A stretch of DNA of 64,000 nucleotides, from contig OY744522.1 in the NCBI GenBank assembly GCA_963556195.1, positions 34,928,483-34,992,482 of the forward strand, in the 5' to 3' direction. The position numbers and the translations under genes are program-made. Within the stretch, counting starts at the first letter, position 1; each line of letters opens with the position of its first letter. Origin of the DNA: Sepiola atlantica (taxonomy: Eukaryota; Mollusca; Cephalopoda; Sepiida; Sepiolidae). Positions 10,321 to 21,961 of the stretch are shown here, piece by piece. The notes beneath the pieces were generated by a model. It was not told where the DNA came from and did not search any database. It saw only the letters and a program-made list of their open reading frames with translations.

Positions 10321-13300
10321 TATGTAGAAATTCAACTTTATTTTCAGGTTTCTTTAGCTTCATTTTCACACTACTTGATCTCATCTATGTAGGAAGTCAA
10401 CTTTATTTTCAGGGTTCTTTAGCTTCATTTTCACACTACTTGATCTCATCTATGTCGGAATTCAACTTTATTTTCAGGGTTCTTTAGCTTCATTTTCACA
10501 CTACTTGATCTCATCTATGTAGGAATTCAACTTTATTTTCAGGGTTCTTTAGCTTCATTTTCACACTACTTGATCTCATCTATGTAGGAATTCAACTTTA
10601 TTTTCAAGGTTCTTTAGCTTCATTTTAACACTACTTGATCTCATCTATGTAGGAATTCAACTTTATTTTCAGGGCTCCTTAGCTTCATTTTAACACTACT
10701 TGATCTCATCTATGTATGGATTCAACTTTATTTTCAGGGTTCTGTAGCTTCATTTTAACACTAATTGATCTCATCTATGTAGGAATTCAACTTTATTTTC
10801 ACGTTTCTTTAGCTTCATTTTCATACTACTGGATCTCATCTATGTAGGAATTCAACTTTATTTTCAGGGTTCTTTAGCTTCATATTCACACTACTTGATC
10901 TCATCTATGTCGGAATTCAACTTTATTTTCAAGGTTTTTTAGCTTCATTTTAACACTACTTGATCTGATCTATGTAGGAATTCAACTTTATTTTCAGGGT
11001 TTTTTAGCTTCATTTTCACACTACTTGATCTCATCTATGTAGGAATTCAACTTTATTTTCAGGGTTCTTTAGCTTCATTTTAACACTACTTGATCTCATC
11101 TATGTAGGAAGTCAACTTTATTTTCAGGGTTCTTTAGCTTCATTTTAACACTACTTGATCTCATCTATGTAGGAATTCAACTTTATTTTCAGGGTTCTTT
11201 AGCTTCATTTTAACACTACTTGATCTCATCTATGTAGGAATTCAACTTTATTTTCAGGGTTCTTTAGCTTCATCTTAACACTACTTGATCTCATCTATGT
11301 AGGAAGTCAACTTGATTTTCAGGGTTCTTTAGCTTCATTTTCACATTACTTGATCTCATCTATGTAGGAATTCAACTTTATTTTCAGGGTTCTTTAGCTT
11401 CATTTTCACACTACTTGATCTCATCTATGTAGGAATTCAACTTTATTTTCAGGGTTCCTTAGCTTCATTTTCACACTACTTGATCTCATCTATGTAGGAA
11501 TTCAACTTTATTTTCAGGGTTCTTTAGCTTCATTTTCACACTACTTGATCTCATCTATGTAGGAATTCAACTTTATTTTCAAGGTTCTTTAGCTTCATTT
11601 TAACACTACTTGATCTCATCTATGTAGGAATTCAACTTTATTTTCAGGGCTCCTTAACTTCATTTTAACACTACTTGATCTCATCTATGTATGGATTCAA
11701 CTTTATTTTCAGGGTTCTGTAGCTTCATTTTAACACTAATTGATCTCATCTATGTAGGAATTCAACTTTATTTTCACGTTTCTTTAGCTTCATTTTCATA
11801 CTACTGGATCTCATCTATGTAGGAATTCAACTTTATTTTCAGGGTTCTTTAGCTTCATTTTCACACTACTTGATCTCATCTATGTCGGAATTCAACTTTA
11901 TTTTCAGGGGTCTTTAGCTTCATTTTAACACTACTAGATCTCATCTATGTAGGAATTCAACTTTATTTTCTGGGTTCTTTAGCTTCATTTTAACACTACT
12001 TGATCTCATCTATGTAGGAAGTCAACTTTATTTTCAGGGTTCTTTAGCTTCATTTTCACACTACTTGATCTCATCTATGTAGGAATTCAACTTTGTTTTC
12101 AGGGTTCTTTGGCTTCATTTTCACACTACTTGATCTCATCTATGTAGGAATTCAACTTTATTTTCAGGGTTCTTTAGCTTCATTTTCACACTACTTGATC
12201 TCATCTATGTAGGAATTCAACTTTATTTTCAAGGTTCTTTAGCTTCATTTTAACACTACTTGATCTCATCTATGTAGGAATTCAACTTTATTTTCAGGGC
12301 TCCTTAGCTTCATTTTAACACTACTTGATCTCATCTATGTATGGATTCAACTTTATTTTCAGGGTTCTGTAGCTTCATTTTAACACTAATTGATCTCATC
12401 TATGTAGGAATTCAACTTTATTTTCACGTTTCTTTAGCTTCATTTTCATACTACTGGATCTCATCTATGTAGGAATTCAACTTTATTTTCAGGGTTCTTT
12501 AGCTTCATTTTCACACTACTTGATCTCATCTATGTCGGAATTCAACTTTATTTTCAAGGTTATTTAGCTTCATATTCACGCTACTTGATCTCATCTATGT
12601 CGGAATTCAACTTTATTTTCAGGGTTCTTTAGCTTCATTTTCACACTACTTGATCTCATCTATGTCGGAATTCAACTTTATTTTCAAGGTTTTTTAGCTT
12701 CATTTTCACACTACTTGATCTGATCTATGTAGGAATTCAACTTTATTTTCAGGGTTCTTTAGCTTCATATTCACACTACTTGATCTCATCTATGTCGGAA
12801 TTCAACTTTATTTTCAGGGTTCTTTAGCTTTATTTTCACACTACTTGATCTCATCTATGTCGGAATTCAACTTTATTTTCAAGGTTTTTTAGCTTCATTT
12901 TAACACTACTTGGTCTCATCTATGTCGGAATTCAACTTTATTTTCAGGGTTCTTTAGCTTCATATTCACACTACTTGATCTCATCTATGTCGGAATTCAA
13001 CTTTATTTTCAAGGTTTTTTAGCTTCATTTTAACACTACTTGATCTGATCTATGTAGGAATTCAACTTTATTTTCAGGGTTTTTTAGCTTCATTTTCACA
13101 CTACTTGATCTCATCTATGTAGGAATTCAACTTTATTTTCAGGGTTCTTTAGCTTCATTTTAACACTACTTGATCTCATCTATGTAGGAAGTCAACTTTA
13201 TTTTCAGGTTTCTTTAGCTTCATTTTAACACTACTTGATCTCATCTATGTAGGAATTCAACTTTATTTTCAGGGTTCTTTAGCTTCATTTTAACACTACT

Positions 13301-13869
13301 TGATCTCATCTATGTAGGAATTCAACTTTATTTTCAGGGTTCTTTAGCTTCATCTTAACACTACTTGATCTCATCTATGTAGGAAGTCAACTTGATTTTC
13401 AGGGTTCTTTAGCTTCATTTTCACATTACTTGATCTCATCTATGTAGGAATTCAACTTTATTTTCAGGGTTCTTTAGCTTCATTTTCACACTACTTGATC
13501 TCATCTATGTAGGAATTCAACTTTATTTTCAGGGTTCCTTAGCTTCATTTTCACACTACTTGATCTCATCTTTGTAGGAATTCAACTTTATTTTCAGGGT
13601 TCTTTAGCTTCATTTTCACACTACTTGATCTCATCTATGTAGGAATTCAACTTTATTTTCAGGGTTCTTTAGCTTCATTTTAATACTACTTGATCCTATC
13701 TATGTAGGAATTCAACTTTATTTTCAGGGTTCTTTAGCTTCATCTTAATACCACTTGATCTCATCTATGTAGGAATTCAACTTTATTTTCAGGGTTATTT
13801 AGCTTCATTTTAACACTACTTGATTTGATCTATGTCGGAATTCAACTTTATTTTCAAGGTTCTTTAGAA
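10321..13869. repeat. 65-bp satellite array, about 54.6 copies
   Basis: The unit begins TATGTAGGAATTCAACTTTA and continues through TTTTCAGGGTTC, TTTAGCTTCATTTT and ACTACTTGATCTCATC. The first unit starts at 10321 and the last at 13831, exactly 54 x 65 bp apart, so no net indel has accumulated. Variant units recur in order, showing higher-order repeats: the TATGTATGG unit is at 10711, 11686 and 12336 (15 and 10 units apart). Most units hold an EcoRI site GAATTC and a pyrimidine tract plus CAG that resembles a 3' splice site. The array sits in intron 2 of the HYDIN-like gene. Confidence 0.97.
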
Positions 13870-14274
13870 TTCATATCATCTATCAGGTGAAAAATCAGTC
13901 TTAAATCGACCTGTAAAGTGTCTCATCATATGAGTCGTTTGGGCGTTTGTATTATTTATATATATAATTTTGATCTTACAAACTTGTAGTGAAGAACTCC
14001 TATTACTATCTGTCTGAGAACCGCGATGCAAGTTTTAGTTTCTCCGGAACCATTTGCTGAGACTTTTAATTCTGATAAAATATTGCCATCAGCAAAGATT
14101 CACTGCTTTAAATCTGAATGATTATTTCCTTTTGTTTTGTATTTCCCCCCCAAAAATAATGTAAAGTCTTTTGACTGTCTTTTTCGTTTGTTCTTTTTAA
14201 TCTCTATTTTCGATGCAGTGCAGTTGTTGTTACTTGCCCCTGATTGTATAGCGTTTGCATCTATGTCTCTATAG

Positions 14275-14505
14275 GTTCACAAGGAAAAGAAGCAGGAAGA
14301 GTCAGATTGCTCCCATCATGCATTCAGGTTCAGTTGAGAAAGAGACAAAGAAGAATAATCAGCAACCAAAGGTCCCTCATCCACACCCTGATAAAATTGT
14401 CAAATCGCTTACAAACAAATATGAATTAGAACCTCGCACGAGTACATTTGAACGTTCAGAATCACAGATAACTGACCGGAGTGATACGTGCGATCAAGAT
14501 ATGAA
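14275..14505 (+). CDS. HYDIN: HYDIN-like gene, exon 3
   Basis: 231 nt between a TCTCTATAG acceptor and GTAAGT. One base completes the codon left by exon 2, then 76 codons read without a stop and two bases remain. The protein starts FTRKRSRKSQIAPIMHSG, passes through KETKKNNQQPKVPHPHPDK, and ends in an acidic SDTCDQDMK stretch. It is hydrophilic, probably disordered, with no Cys-rich or membrane segment. Assigned to the host gene because borders and phase fit exons 2 and 4. This linker part diverges fast among HYDIN proteins, so homology alone would be weak. Confidence 0.75.
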
Positions 14506-14799
14506 GTAAGTATCTGACCAAAACAGTAAAAAAAAATTCTCAACTTGTCATAGCTGTACCTACTCCCAAATGCTCCTAATAGGATAGTTTTGACAACAAT
14601 CTGGAGACCAACTTAGTTTTATTATTTATCCCTATTCGAAATGTTGACAGAAAAAATTCATAAATAAAAACAATATTAGTGTGCATGCATATTAATCTGA
14701 TTTCAAACTTGAATTCTGTCAAACTTCCACTCTTCTAACAATCACTATCTTATATAAATAGAGATTTTGTCCGTCTGTCAATCGAAATTTTCCTGTCAG
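14506..14799. other. Intron 3, start
   Basis: AT-rich; nothing recognised. Confidence 0.5.
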
Positions 14800-15526
14800 T
14801 CACAATTTTTTTAAATGTAAGTTAAAAAAAAATTTTTTTTTCTTAACATAGTTCATCCCACACAAGGCAGGCCGCCACTGTAGACGTAAGGGGCTACTGA
14901 GAAAAAAAAAAGGGATCTGCGCAGCGAGATGTCTGTTTACATTAGTTTTAAATTTCTGCATGTCTGTACTGTCAGGGAAACAGGGGTCAGGGAGGGAGTT
15001 CCAAAGGCCAGTAGCACGAGGAAAGAAGCTATTTGAGTAGAAGGCTCTCCGGCATCTGGGGACCTCCACAGTGAATGAATGAGATTTAGTTGATTGTCGA
15101 GTTAGTCTAGTGAATTTACGTCGAGGGGGCACCAGAGTAGCCAATTCATCGGAGCATAATCCATTGAAGTATTTGTAAAACAAGCACAAGGATGCTACAT
15201 TGCGGCAATGAGACAGGGACTGGAGCTTGGTTGACAGTGAGCGACCTATTAGGTTGGCGATTCTTTTTTGGACCTTGTTAAGGAGTAGTAGATGATGCAC
15301 CAGCCCAGATGTGACAACAATACTCCATGCATGGGCAGATGGTGGCTTTGTAGAGATAGAGGATAATGTCAGGCGTGAGGAGTTTACTAGCACGGTAGAG
15401 GGAGCCAACCTTCTTTGCGGCAGCCTTGGCAATGTCTTCAATGTATTTATTCCAATTCATGTTATCTGTGAAGGTTAGGCCGAGGAGTTTGAATGATGAA
15501 CTCTCAGGTAGGGTGCTATTTGCCAT
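14800..15526 (-). pseudogene. 5'-truncated non-LTR retrotransposon (CR1/Jockey-like C-terminus)
   Basis: Two overlapping - strand frames give the C-terminal end of a LINE reverse transcriptase polyprotein. The first (15526-15278) has LGLTFTDNMNWNKYIE and a CPCMEYCCHIW motif. The second, in another frame from about 15290, has NKVQKRIANLIG and, further on, FFPRATGLWNSLP, typical of the last 150 residues of Jockey/CR1-type ORF2. The frame change marks an inactivating indel near 15285. The RT catalytic centre and endonuclease are absent, the usual result of incomplete reverse transcription. Confidence 0.82.
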
Positions 15527-15535
15527 AAATAAATA

Positions 15536-17129
15536 AATACATTACAGAATTTGTCTCATTTCGAGCTAATATCAGAGATTTTAACTACTTTTAGAAATGG
15601 AAAATATTGCATTAATAGTAAATAATCAATTCCTAACAAATAAAGCGGATGACATAACCAGAAATCGAAACCGAAACTGAAACCTTTAGATCTTCAGTCT
15701 GGGGTCCTAGTAACTGAGCTATTTGAACTTTCTTATAAATAGAGCTTAAAATATTACTGTAACAAAATAATTATAGCTTTGGTGTGACGTCATAGATTTA
15801 TGAATTCGGTCATGTTTCAAAACATGAATTCAAACATAAGCGATAATAAAAATTAAATAAATCAATAGCATTGGAAATTATTTTAATAGTCTCCAAAAAA
15901 ATTATTTCGCGTTGACTACATATTGAGATTCTAAGCAATTTAATATTTAATATATACTAGAATTTGGACCCATAGGACCCATAATTCTAGTGATATAAAA
16001 TTTTAAAACTTGTATTCTTTATCTAATATATAAAGAAAGGTCAGTTGGATTCTCAAAGTTAAACTGCTATAATATTGAACCATGACAAATCAATATTTTA
16101 TTCTACCTAGCCAGTAAATTACATAAAATTTCAGTCTGTGTTCTTTGCATAAAATGTTTTTAAATTCCAATCGATTTCATGGATTACATATTCTATTGAC
16201 TCGATATTTATTTTGGTAAGAGAAATTTGCAAAGAAATAATTGTGAAAAATGCTCAAAGAAAACATACATTTTGGAATATTTTGTCATGCTCACTATGAC
16301 TAACGGTCTGTGAATGTGACATCCAATCCGATGTTCCTTTATTCTGCATTGTACGTTGAAAAGATGAAATATTGATTGAATTAAAAAAAAAAAAAATATC
16401 AGAGTATCAATTCTGAGAGGAAAACTGAAGTGTAATAAAAAAATAATTGGAGAAGCTTACTGATGCAGACATCTAAACTCTTAGCAAACATTTGTTGGTT
16501 TTCATGAAAGCGAATGTGAAGCGTTTGTTAAGTATTCTGGAATAATCGGTGTTCATTTATTTTCATTCCATGAAAAAGTAGCACACGGTGAATCTGTAGA
16601 TAAATAATAGCAAGTTAAAAAGGCCGTTTTTTGGGCGGTGAGTCAGCTATTCCGGATAAAATGCAATAAATATTGAATGAAGAAGAAATGAATGCATAAT
16701 TTCTTGAAACACGCATGAAAGCTTAGGCTAATTGTATCGCAGAATAGAAGGTTTTTGGTTATTAAGCTATTATGTCTGAAAACGGGAGAGAAAAATCGAC
16801 TTTACTTTATTATAGAGAAAATGTCGCATGCTGGAAAATTCACCAAGCATTACAGAGAAATACCCTGGAAAAAGGGTCTCTATCCCCTCCCCCTCCTAAA
16901 GGGTCTCCCAACAAAAAAACCAAGCCAGTCGAATTCAAAGAAAGATAACTTTTATATATAAATTTAACTTGTTTAAATTCTATAGAATTTAAAAATTATA
17001 CCGGTTAATTCAAGTTTTGATTTACAATAAAAACCTATCAAAGAATGAAATTGATTCAAAAATATTTTTTTTAAAAATAAAATACCTTTTTGTTTTCATA
17101 AAGTTTATTGTTTTTAAGGTCATGATTTC
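15536..17129. other. Intron 3, AT-rich middle
   Basis: No exon, RNA gene or element recognised. Confidence 0.5.
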
Positions 17130-17640
17130 GTTAGAATTGAGTTTGGTTGTTTGGTTGTTTGTTTTACGGCATATCAACCCTTTTCAGGTTATTTAATGCC
17201 GAATGCAGTCATTTTGGTGAAAGTTTTTATGCTTCAAGTTGTTTATATCTTCAAATATTTATTCATGGTGCCTAGTTTGGTTGTCCCGCTTTATGGCACA
17301 TCAACCCCTTTCAGGCCACTCAATGCCGAATGCAGTCATCCTGGTGAAAGCTTTTATGCTTCAAGTTCCTCACACGTTCAAATATTTATTGATGGTGTTT
17401 GGTTTGGTTGTTAAAGTATATTTGTTTTCTTCTCTTTTTTGTTTCTTTCCCCTTTTAATATCTGTTTCTATTTAACCCATAGTTGGGACCCTAACAGGTA
17501 CTACCACTCCGGGTCAGGGTGGACCTGGGAGCAATGGTAATTAAGAGGAGGCTCTACATTCCCCAAAGTCCGTAAGCCGGATCTCACCATCGGATGTAGT
17601 TTAAGGTCATATCCAGGACCGGGAGTAGGGTAGGAAAAAT
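17130..17640. repeat. SINE-like dispersed repeats, partly duplicated
   Basis: Two tandem copies of a 110-140 bp motif (17147-17260 and 17284-17410) share TTTACGGCATATCAACCC / TTTATGGCACATCAACCC, CAGG..A.T.AATGCCGAATG and CTTTTATGCTTCAAGTT. A related piece occurs at 38765-38830. From 17476 another motif (CCCATAGTTGGGACCCTAAC, TACTACCACTCCGGG, CATCGGATG) recurs diverged at 50668-50790 and in part, inverted, at 33295-33400. These look like copies of short interspersed elements with no coding capacity. Confidence 0.7.
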
Positions 17641-17904
17641 AAAAATAAAAAAGGGGAGGGAGAAAGGGAGAGGGGCTGTTGTTTTTGTTTTTGGTTTTGT
17701 AGAACATAATTAAGTTTTACAAAAAAAAGACAACAAAAAACGTCAATGTAGGTGAATTTCGTCTCAGGGAGCTACAGGGCAGCCTGATCTGGTATCACCA
17801 GGGTTAGAATTGAGTAAAAAAAATTCCAACAAAAAGATTTTTAAAAAAATATAAAAGAAATTCAGCCGACTTTGAAAAAACAAATTAACAATTGACAAAA
17901 TTCA

Positions 17905-19119
17905 AATGAACTCTGCTTCTCTCAGGTTGGAAAATTCTTACTTAATTCATCCTGATTGTTCTCAGGAATCAACTCCCAGACTTATGCACCTTTGGAGATT
18001 TTTGATTCGTCCAAAAATCTCCCATTGGGTGCTTATTACTGAAAAGGATAGGACGTTATCAAAAGAAAGACAAAGTCCATCCATACAAAATAATTATTTT
18101 TATTGACAACTCAATACAATGCTAAATAAGAGAAAGAAATCCGAGAACGTTCTGGAGTAGGGAAGGTGTTTGTCTGTAAAGAGAAATTAAGTGCATATGT
18201 TTGTTTCAGCTGACACTCTGTGTGTTTGCATGTGCGTAAATGAATAGGTATGAAGATATGTGTGTGTATATTAGCATACCTTTGTTTTGTAGTGAGAAAA
18301 TTTACTTGTTTATTTCGACTGTCGCCGTGTGGGTTTACGTGGGTGTAAATAAGGTAGGCATGTAGATTTGTGTATTAGCGTGTCTTTGTTGTGTTAGTGA
18401 GAGAGTGTATGTATGGAGTTATGTGTACATGCGTTCGTTTAACAGGGTTTATTTAGTGAGAGAGTGTATGTATGTTCATTTCGACTGGGCCATGTGTGTT
18501 TAATAGGCAGCGTGTGTGTGCTTCACTGGGCATTGTGTTTAGAAGTCTGTGAAAATCTCTCGTCAGGTGTATACTATTTATCAAGAGGCCTTTTACACCC
18601 CAAGGGGCTAGGCTGGATTGTAGTGTACATCCTTGTTTTGTCTCTGAAAGAAGAAGAGGAAAAAAGAAGAAAAGCTGTGTGTTTGGGTTCTTTATACCAC
18701 ACATTGTAATTCTTTGATTGGCTGAGAGAAACTACTGATTGAAGATTTTGTCCAATCAAAAGTTGATACATAATAACAATATTCACTGTGCTGTCTCTTC
18801 GAACACTTTTATATCTTTATTGTAGAAATAAACACACTTTTTACTTGGTTTACTTTTGCTTTTGTGTTATAGGATATGGGAATTTGTTGTTTGCTATTGT
18901 TTTTTATTTTATTTTGTAGGCCTCTTTTAGTATTTTTTTGTGGTTTAAACATCTACAATTAGTTGAAAAGTATAAGATTTCATTACTATAATAGCTTAGA
19001 TCAAAGTGTAGTCGCAGTTGAAGCGATTTTCAAGGGTTAATATTTTGTAGTCATGTTTTATTGGTTGAACAATTTAATTTGTGTAAATCGCATAAAATGT
19101 GATCAATATCTTTTTACAG
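17905..19119. other. Intron 3, right part (GT-rich stretch)
   Basis: GT/TGTG-rich DNA (18190-18560) with imperfectly repeated phrases such as AGTGAGAGAGTGTATGTATG. The phrases AGACAAAGTCCAT (18068) and a TTGATTGGCTGAG box recall 53270-53300 and 54160-54210, so a decayed LTR-like repeat is possible. No exon seen. Confidence 0.4.
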
Positions 19120-19239
19120 GAGGAGAAAGTCCTACAAAGAACAAAAACGGTTTAACACTGCAATTTGTAAGGAAAAGGGAAAAGAGACAGAAGACATCAT
19201 CAAGGACACCCAAAGAAACGATTTCAGTTTGATGCAAAG
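19120..19239 (+). CDS. HYDIN: HYDIN-like gene, exon 4
   Basis: 120 nt between TTTTTACAG and GTAAAT. After one completing base, 39 codons read RRKSYKEQKRFNTAICKEK and end IKDTQRNDFSLMQR, with two bases carried over. The C-terminal part joins exon 5 as FSLMQ followed by the RFNQFENSLKEI helix, a continuous amphipathic helix. All three earlier introns and this one are phase 2, which supports a single transcript. Confidence 0.78.
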
Positions 19240-19294
19240 GTAAATTATCTATATGTATGTATGATGGGTATCTGCAATATGATAATACTATAAG

Positions 19295-19386
19295 ATGACA
19301 CGGTGACTAAGTGGTTAACCAACCTGGGTGTGCCAGGTTCGAATCCAGTTCGTTCCACAGAAATACTTTCATCAAAACCCACACCT
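19295..19386 (+). repeat. tRNA-derived SINE fragment
   Basis: An A-box-like TGACTAAGTGG (19304-19314) is followed about 20 bases later by a perfect B box GGTTCGAATCC (19336-19346), the pol III internal promoter layout of tRNA genes. No cloverleaf acceptor stem pairs convincingly, so it is a SINE head rather than a tRNA gene. The tail ends against the foldback element. Confidence 0.65.
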
Positions 19387-19704
19387 TAAAAAATTATCCA
19401 CTAGAACTTTAATTACAAGTATTTTTCCATTCTGCGTATCATAACAGCGATTTGTTCACTTCTTTCTTAAGAAGATTTCGAATTATCTGCCCTTGAAATC
19501 TTCTTAAGAAAGAAGATGGAGGCTTAGTGAACGAATCCCTGTTATGATATGCAGAATGGAAAAATACTTGTAATTAAAGTTCTAGTGGATAATTTTTTCT
19601 ACTTTTTTGTACAGTGAGTAAGAATATAACGCTGAATAAGTATATGATATTGTTTTTATAAAAAAAATAATTTTTTCATACGGCTGCTGAACAGCACAAG
19701 CACC
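19387..19704. mobile_element. Truncated foldback MITE (same family as 56496-56929)
   Basis: From AAAAAATTATCCACTAGAAC to CAGCACAAGCACC it matches the right three quarters of the 56496-56929 element, including the central hairpin around CTTTCTTAAGAAG. The outer 95 bp of the left arm is missing and is replaced by the SINE fragment. Confidence 0.85.
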
Positions 19705-20513
19705 GATTTTCTTTTTGTAATATAGCTTATAATTTATTGCAAGTAGAATATCAATATCACCTTTAACATACTCCGCTTATGGTTAAAATCAATTCTCCAA
19801 ACCGCAAGCTGAGGGAGCAAAAGGTGAGACGTCCACTCTCATCAATCGTCAAATCTCTTCTCTTTTGTCTCCCGATTCTCTGTCGATCGCTGACATACTT
19901 CTGCCATTTTTTTTTATACATTCCTGAATCAGCATACATCAAAATAAAAACAAAACAAATGTTTACAATTTAAATTTTAGTCTCAAGCTTGCAATAATCA
20001 AAAAAATCGTAGTCGCATTCCAAATGTGACACCTACCCACAACTCTGACTTACACCATGTTACCATCTATCATTTCCATTCATTATCCTGTTTTTATCGA
20101 TCACCCTGTGATAATCTTGTTACATTTGTCCTATCCTCACAAATTAATATTTATGTTAAATAATGTTTTATAAAAAATAATCCCCTTAATTATAGTTCTA
20201 TGTCTCTACTCATCAATCCAAAGGATATGTAAATAGTGATTTATGAAAATCCACTATGACCCTACCAACAGTGACCAACCATCAATCCTCCACATGAGCT
20301 CATCCCTACAAAAAAATCCAAATCCTCTCTAAACTACTAAAAAACCACATATGTGTGTGTGTGGGGTGGGGGGGTACTTCTCCTGACTGCTCAACTCATC
20401 CTAATTTCCTCCATCCTAGGCCTAGCTAATATCTAGCATTTTCTCCGGATTTTCTCCTCCAAATATTTTGCTCACTTCTGTGAGATACGGTGGGAAACAA
20501 ATCCCTATTCTAG
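19705..20513. other. Intron 4, left part
   Basis: AT-rich sequence with a short GT run and G run at 20351-20375. No exon or element recognised. Confidence 0.5.
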
Positions 20514-20623
20514 TAGGGGTGGGACGTAATGGGTGAAAATTTCAGATTTATGCGAGTAGTATTTTTTTGTGTTCATTTATACATAAATAACACTAAACAA
20601 TCAAACATTTTGAAAATTTTGCA
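20514..20623. mobile_element. Half of a foldback MITE fused to the LINE
   Basis: AGGGGTGGGACGTAATGGG through ATTTTGAAAATTTTGCA is nearly identical to 52340-52447, the left part of a foldback element seen in full at 52340-52750. Here the second half is absent and the LINE reverse-transcriptase frame begins at once, so this is a deletion or recombination junction. Confidence 0.85.
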
Positions 20624-20869
20624 GGGTACAAAAATGTGCGACAGCCTCAAATACACTTCGTAGGGCAAACCATCGATCCCCGGAGACCGATCCAGGCCGA
20701 CATGACCCAAGGCTTCCTGAACTTCTTCCTCTGTTATACAACCTTCGCACCTAGCTACTTCGGTCGCCTCCAGGCAAGAAAAGTCAGCTAAATAGGGGTC
20801 GAAATGTGCTAATGACAGACCGGGCTCCCTGGTGAAACGATCTTGAAAATGAGACCGAAACGCCTCCAA
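20624..20869 (-). pseudogene. LINE ORF2, start of RT region
   Basis: 82 codons from MEAFRSHFQDRF, through CEGCITEEEVQEALGHV, to SPGIDGLPYEVYLRLSH, then an abrupt end at the MITE junction. This is the segment just before the first RT motifs in Tx1/L1-type ORF2. It is out of frame with, or separated by stops from, the endonuclease; the connecting 20870-21092 reads in broken frames. Confidence 0.85.
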
Positions 20870-21092
20870 AAATACCTTCGTTTGTGGTCACGGTACGTCC
20901 ATCCGGCAATGTGACACGTGCGAAATGTCGGTCCGTAGCACGTCACCGCCCCTCTGCACGCAATTCAGGTGCCATTTTTGTTGCTTCCTGAGGCATTCGT
21001 TTTAACCTAGCCCTAACTACTGAAGCCTGGTTCTCCTTGCTAGCCAAGGAGGCCAGCTTCGCCTTAATTATAATTACGTTAGTGCTATCCCC

Positions 21093-21950
21093 CTATATCC
21101 CAATTATAGCACCCGTCATTTCCTGCAATATTGTTAGTATTAGCTGTTCCCGGTAACCCTTCACATCGAACAACGACGTGTTGAGCTTCCAGTACCCAGC
21201 CATTCTAGCTTTAGGTCTAGCTAAGTTTACACAAACCTGAATAAGTCGATGATCCGAGTAAACTATATTATGAAAACTTGGACATTCTAATACTCCTATG
21301 TCGACTCTCCTGATTAAGAACCGGTCGATATAACTCGAAAGTTGTAACGAACCGGAGCCGCGGTGACTAGTTGTCCAAGTCCATACTACTTCCCGAGGCT
21401 TCTCATTTCGGAATTTATCGACAAGATCAAACTTATCGAGAAACTCACGAAATGCTTTAGCATCCCGGTTTTGGTTAGTACCCCTAGAAGGATTACCCAA
21501 GCGATCTAAATCGGGATCCAGGACTGCGTTCCAGTCTCCCGCTAAGATAACTGTCCGAGAAGTATTCATGAACTGCTCGAATCGTCGAAAGAAGGGAGCA
21601 CGCTCAGTGTGGCTATTAGGAGCATAAACCTCAATTAATCGAAATGCCTTATCGTTTATGGCAACGTCCAGAATGCAAAGCCTTCCTTCCGAATCCATGA
21701 AGCAAGGGACACACGACGCATTTAAGGTGCGCTTTACTAGCCAGGAAACACCTCTCGAGCGAGAATCGAAGTACGCTGAATAGACACAAAAGTCCCTAGT
21801 CAGCGCACTCAGATAATCACTTGGAATAAAGTGGGTCTCCTGAATACAGCATATATCCACTCCAAGCTGCTGAAGGTCCTGTCGAACTCGAATTTTGCGA
21901 GAACCGGCCCTCAGCCCCCGGACATTCAAACTAGCTAGATTGAGAGCCAT
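21093..21950 (-). CDS. LINE ORF2 endonuclease domain (APE type), intact 285-codon frame
   Basis: A complete AP-endonuclease-like domain. N9 is in LNVRGL, E38 in QETH, and the AGDWN motif has D139 and N141. SSYIDR carries D209 and SDH carries D233-H234. These are the metal-binding and catalytic positions of the family, which nicks target DNA to prime reverse transcription. ATG at 21950 fits the start of ORF2 because MALNLASLNVRGL is the usual N-terminus. The frame ends soon after the domain, so ORF2 is broken before RT. Conservation of all catalytic residues suggests a relatively young copy. Confidence 0.9.
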   Translation of the reverse strand: MALNLASLNVRGLRAGSRKIRVRQDLQQLGVDICCIQETHFIPSDYLSALTRDFCVYSAYFDSRSRGVSWLVKRTLNASCVPCFMDSEGRLCILDVAINDKAFRLIEVYAPNSHTERAPFFRRFEQFMNTSRTVILAGDWNAVLDPDLDRLGNPSRGTNQNRDAKAFREFLDKFDLVDKFRNEKPREVVWTWTTSHRGSGSLQLSSYIDRFLIRRVDIGVLECPSFHNIVYSDHRLIQVCVNLARPKARMAGYWKLNTSLFDVKGYREQLILTILQEMTGAIIGI

Positions 21951-21961
21951 AAAAAGGTGCT

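Noticed and set aside
10321..13869. CRISPR-like array
   Set aside because: Units abut with no unique spacers, the sequence is eukaryotic with introns, and no cas genes occur. It is a satellite. The same applies to 46599-50509.
19295..19360. Functional tRNA gene
   Set aside because: A and B boxes are present but no acceptor stem or anticodon arm pairs properly.
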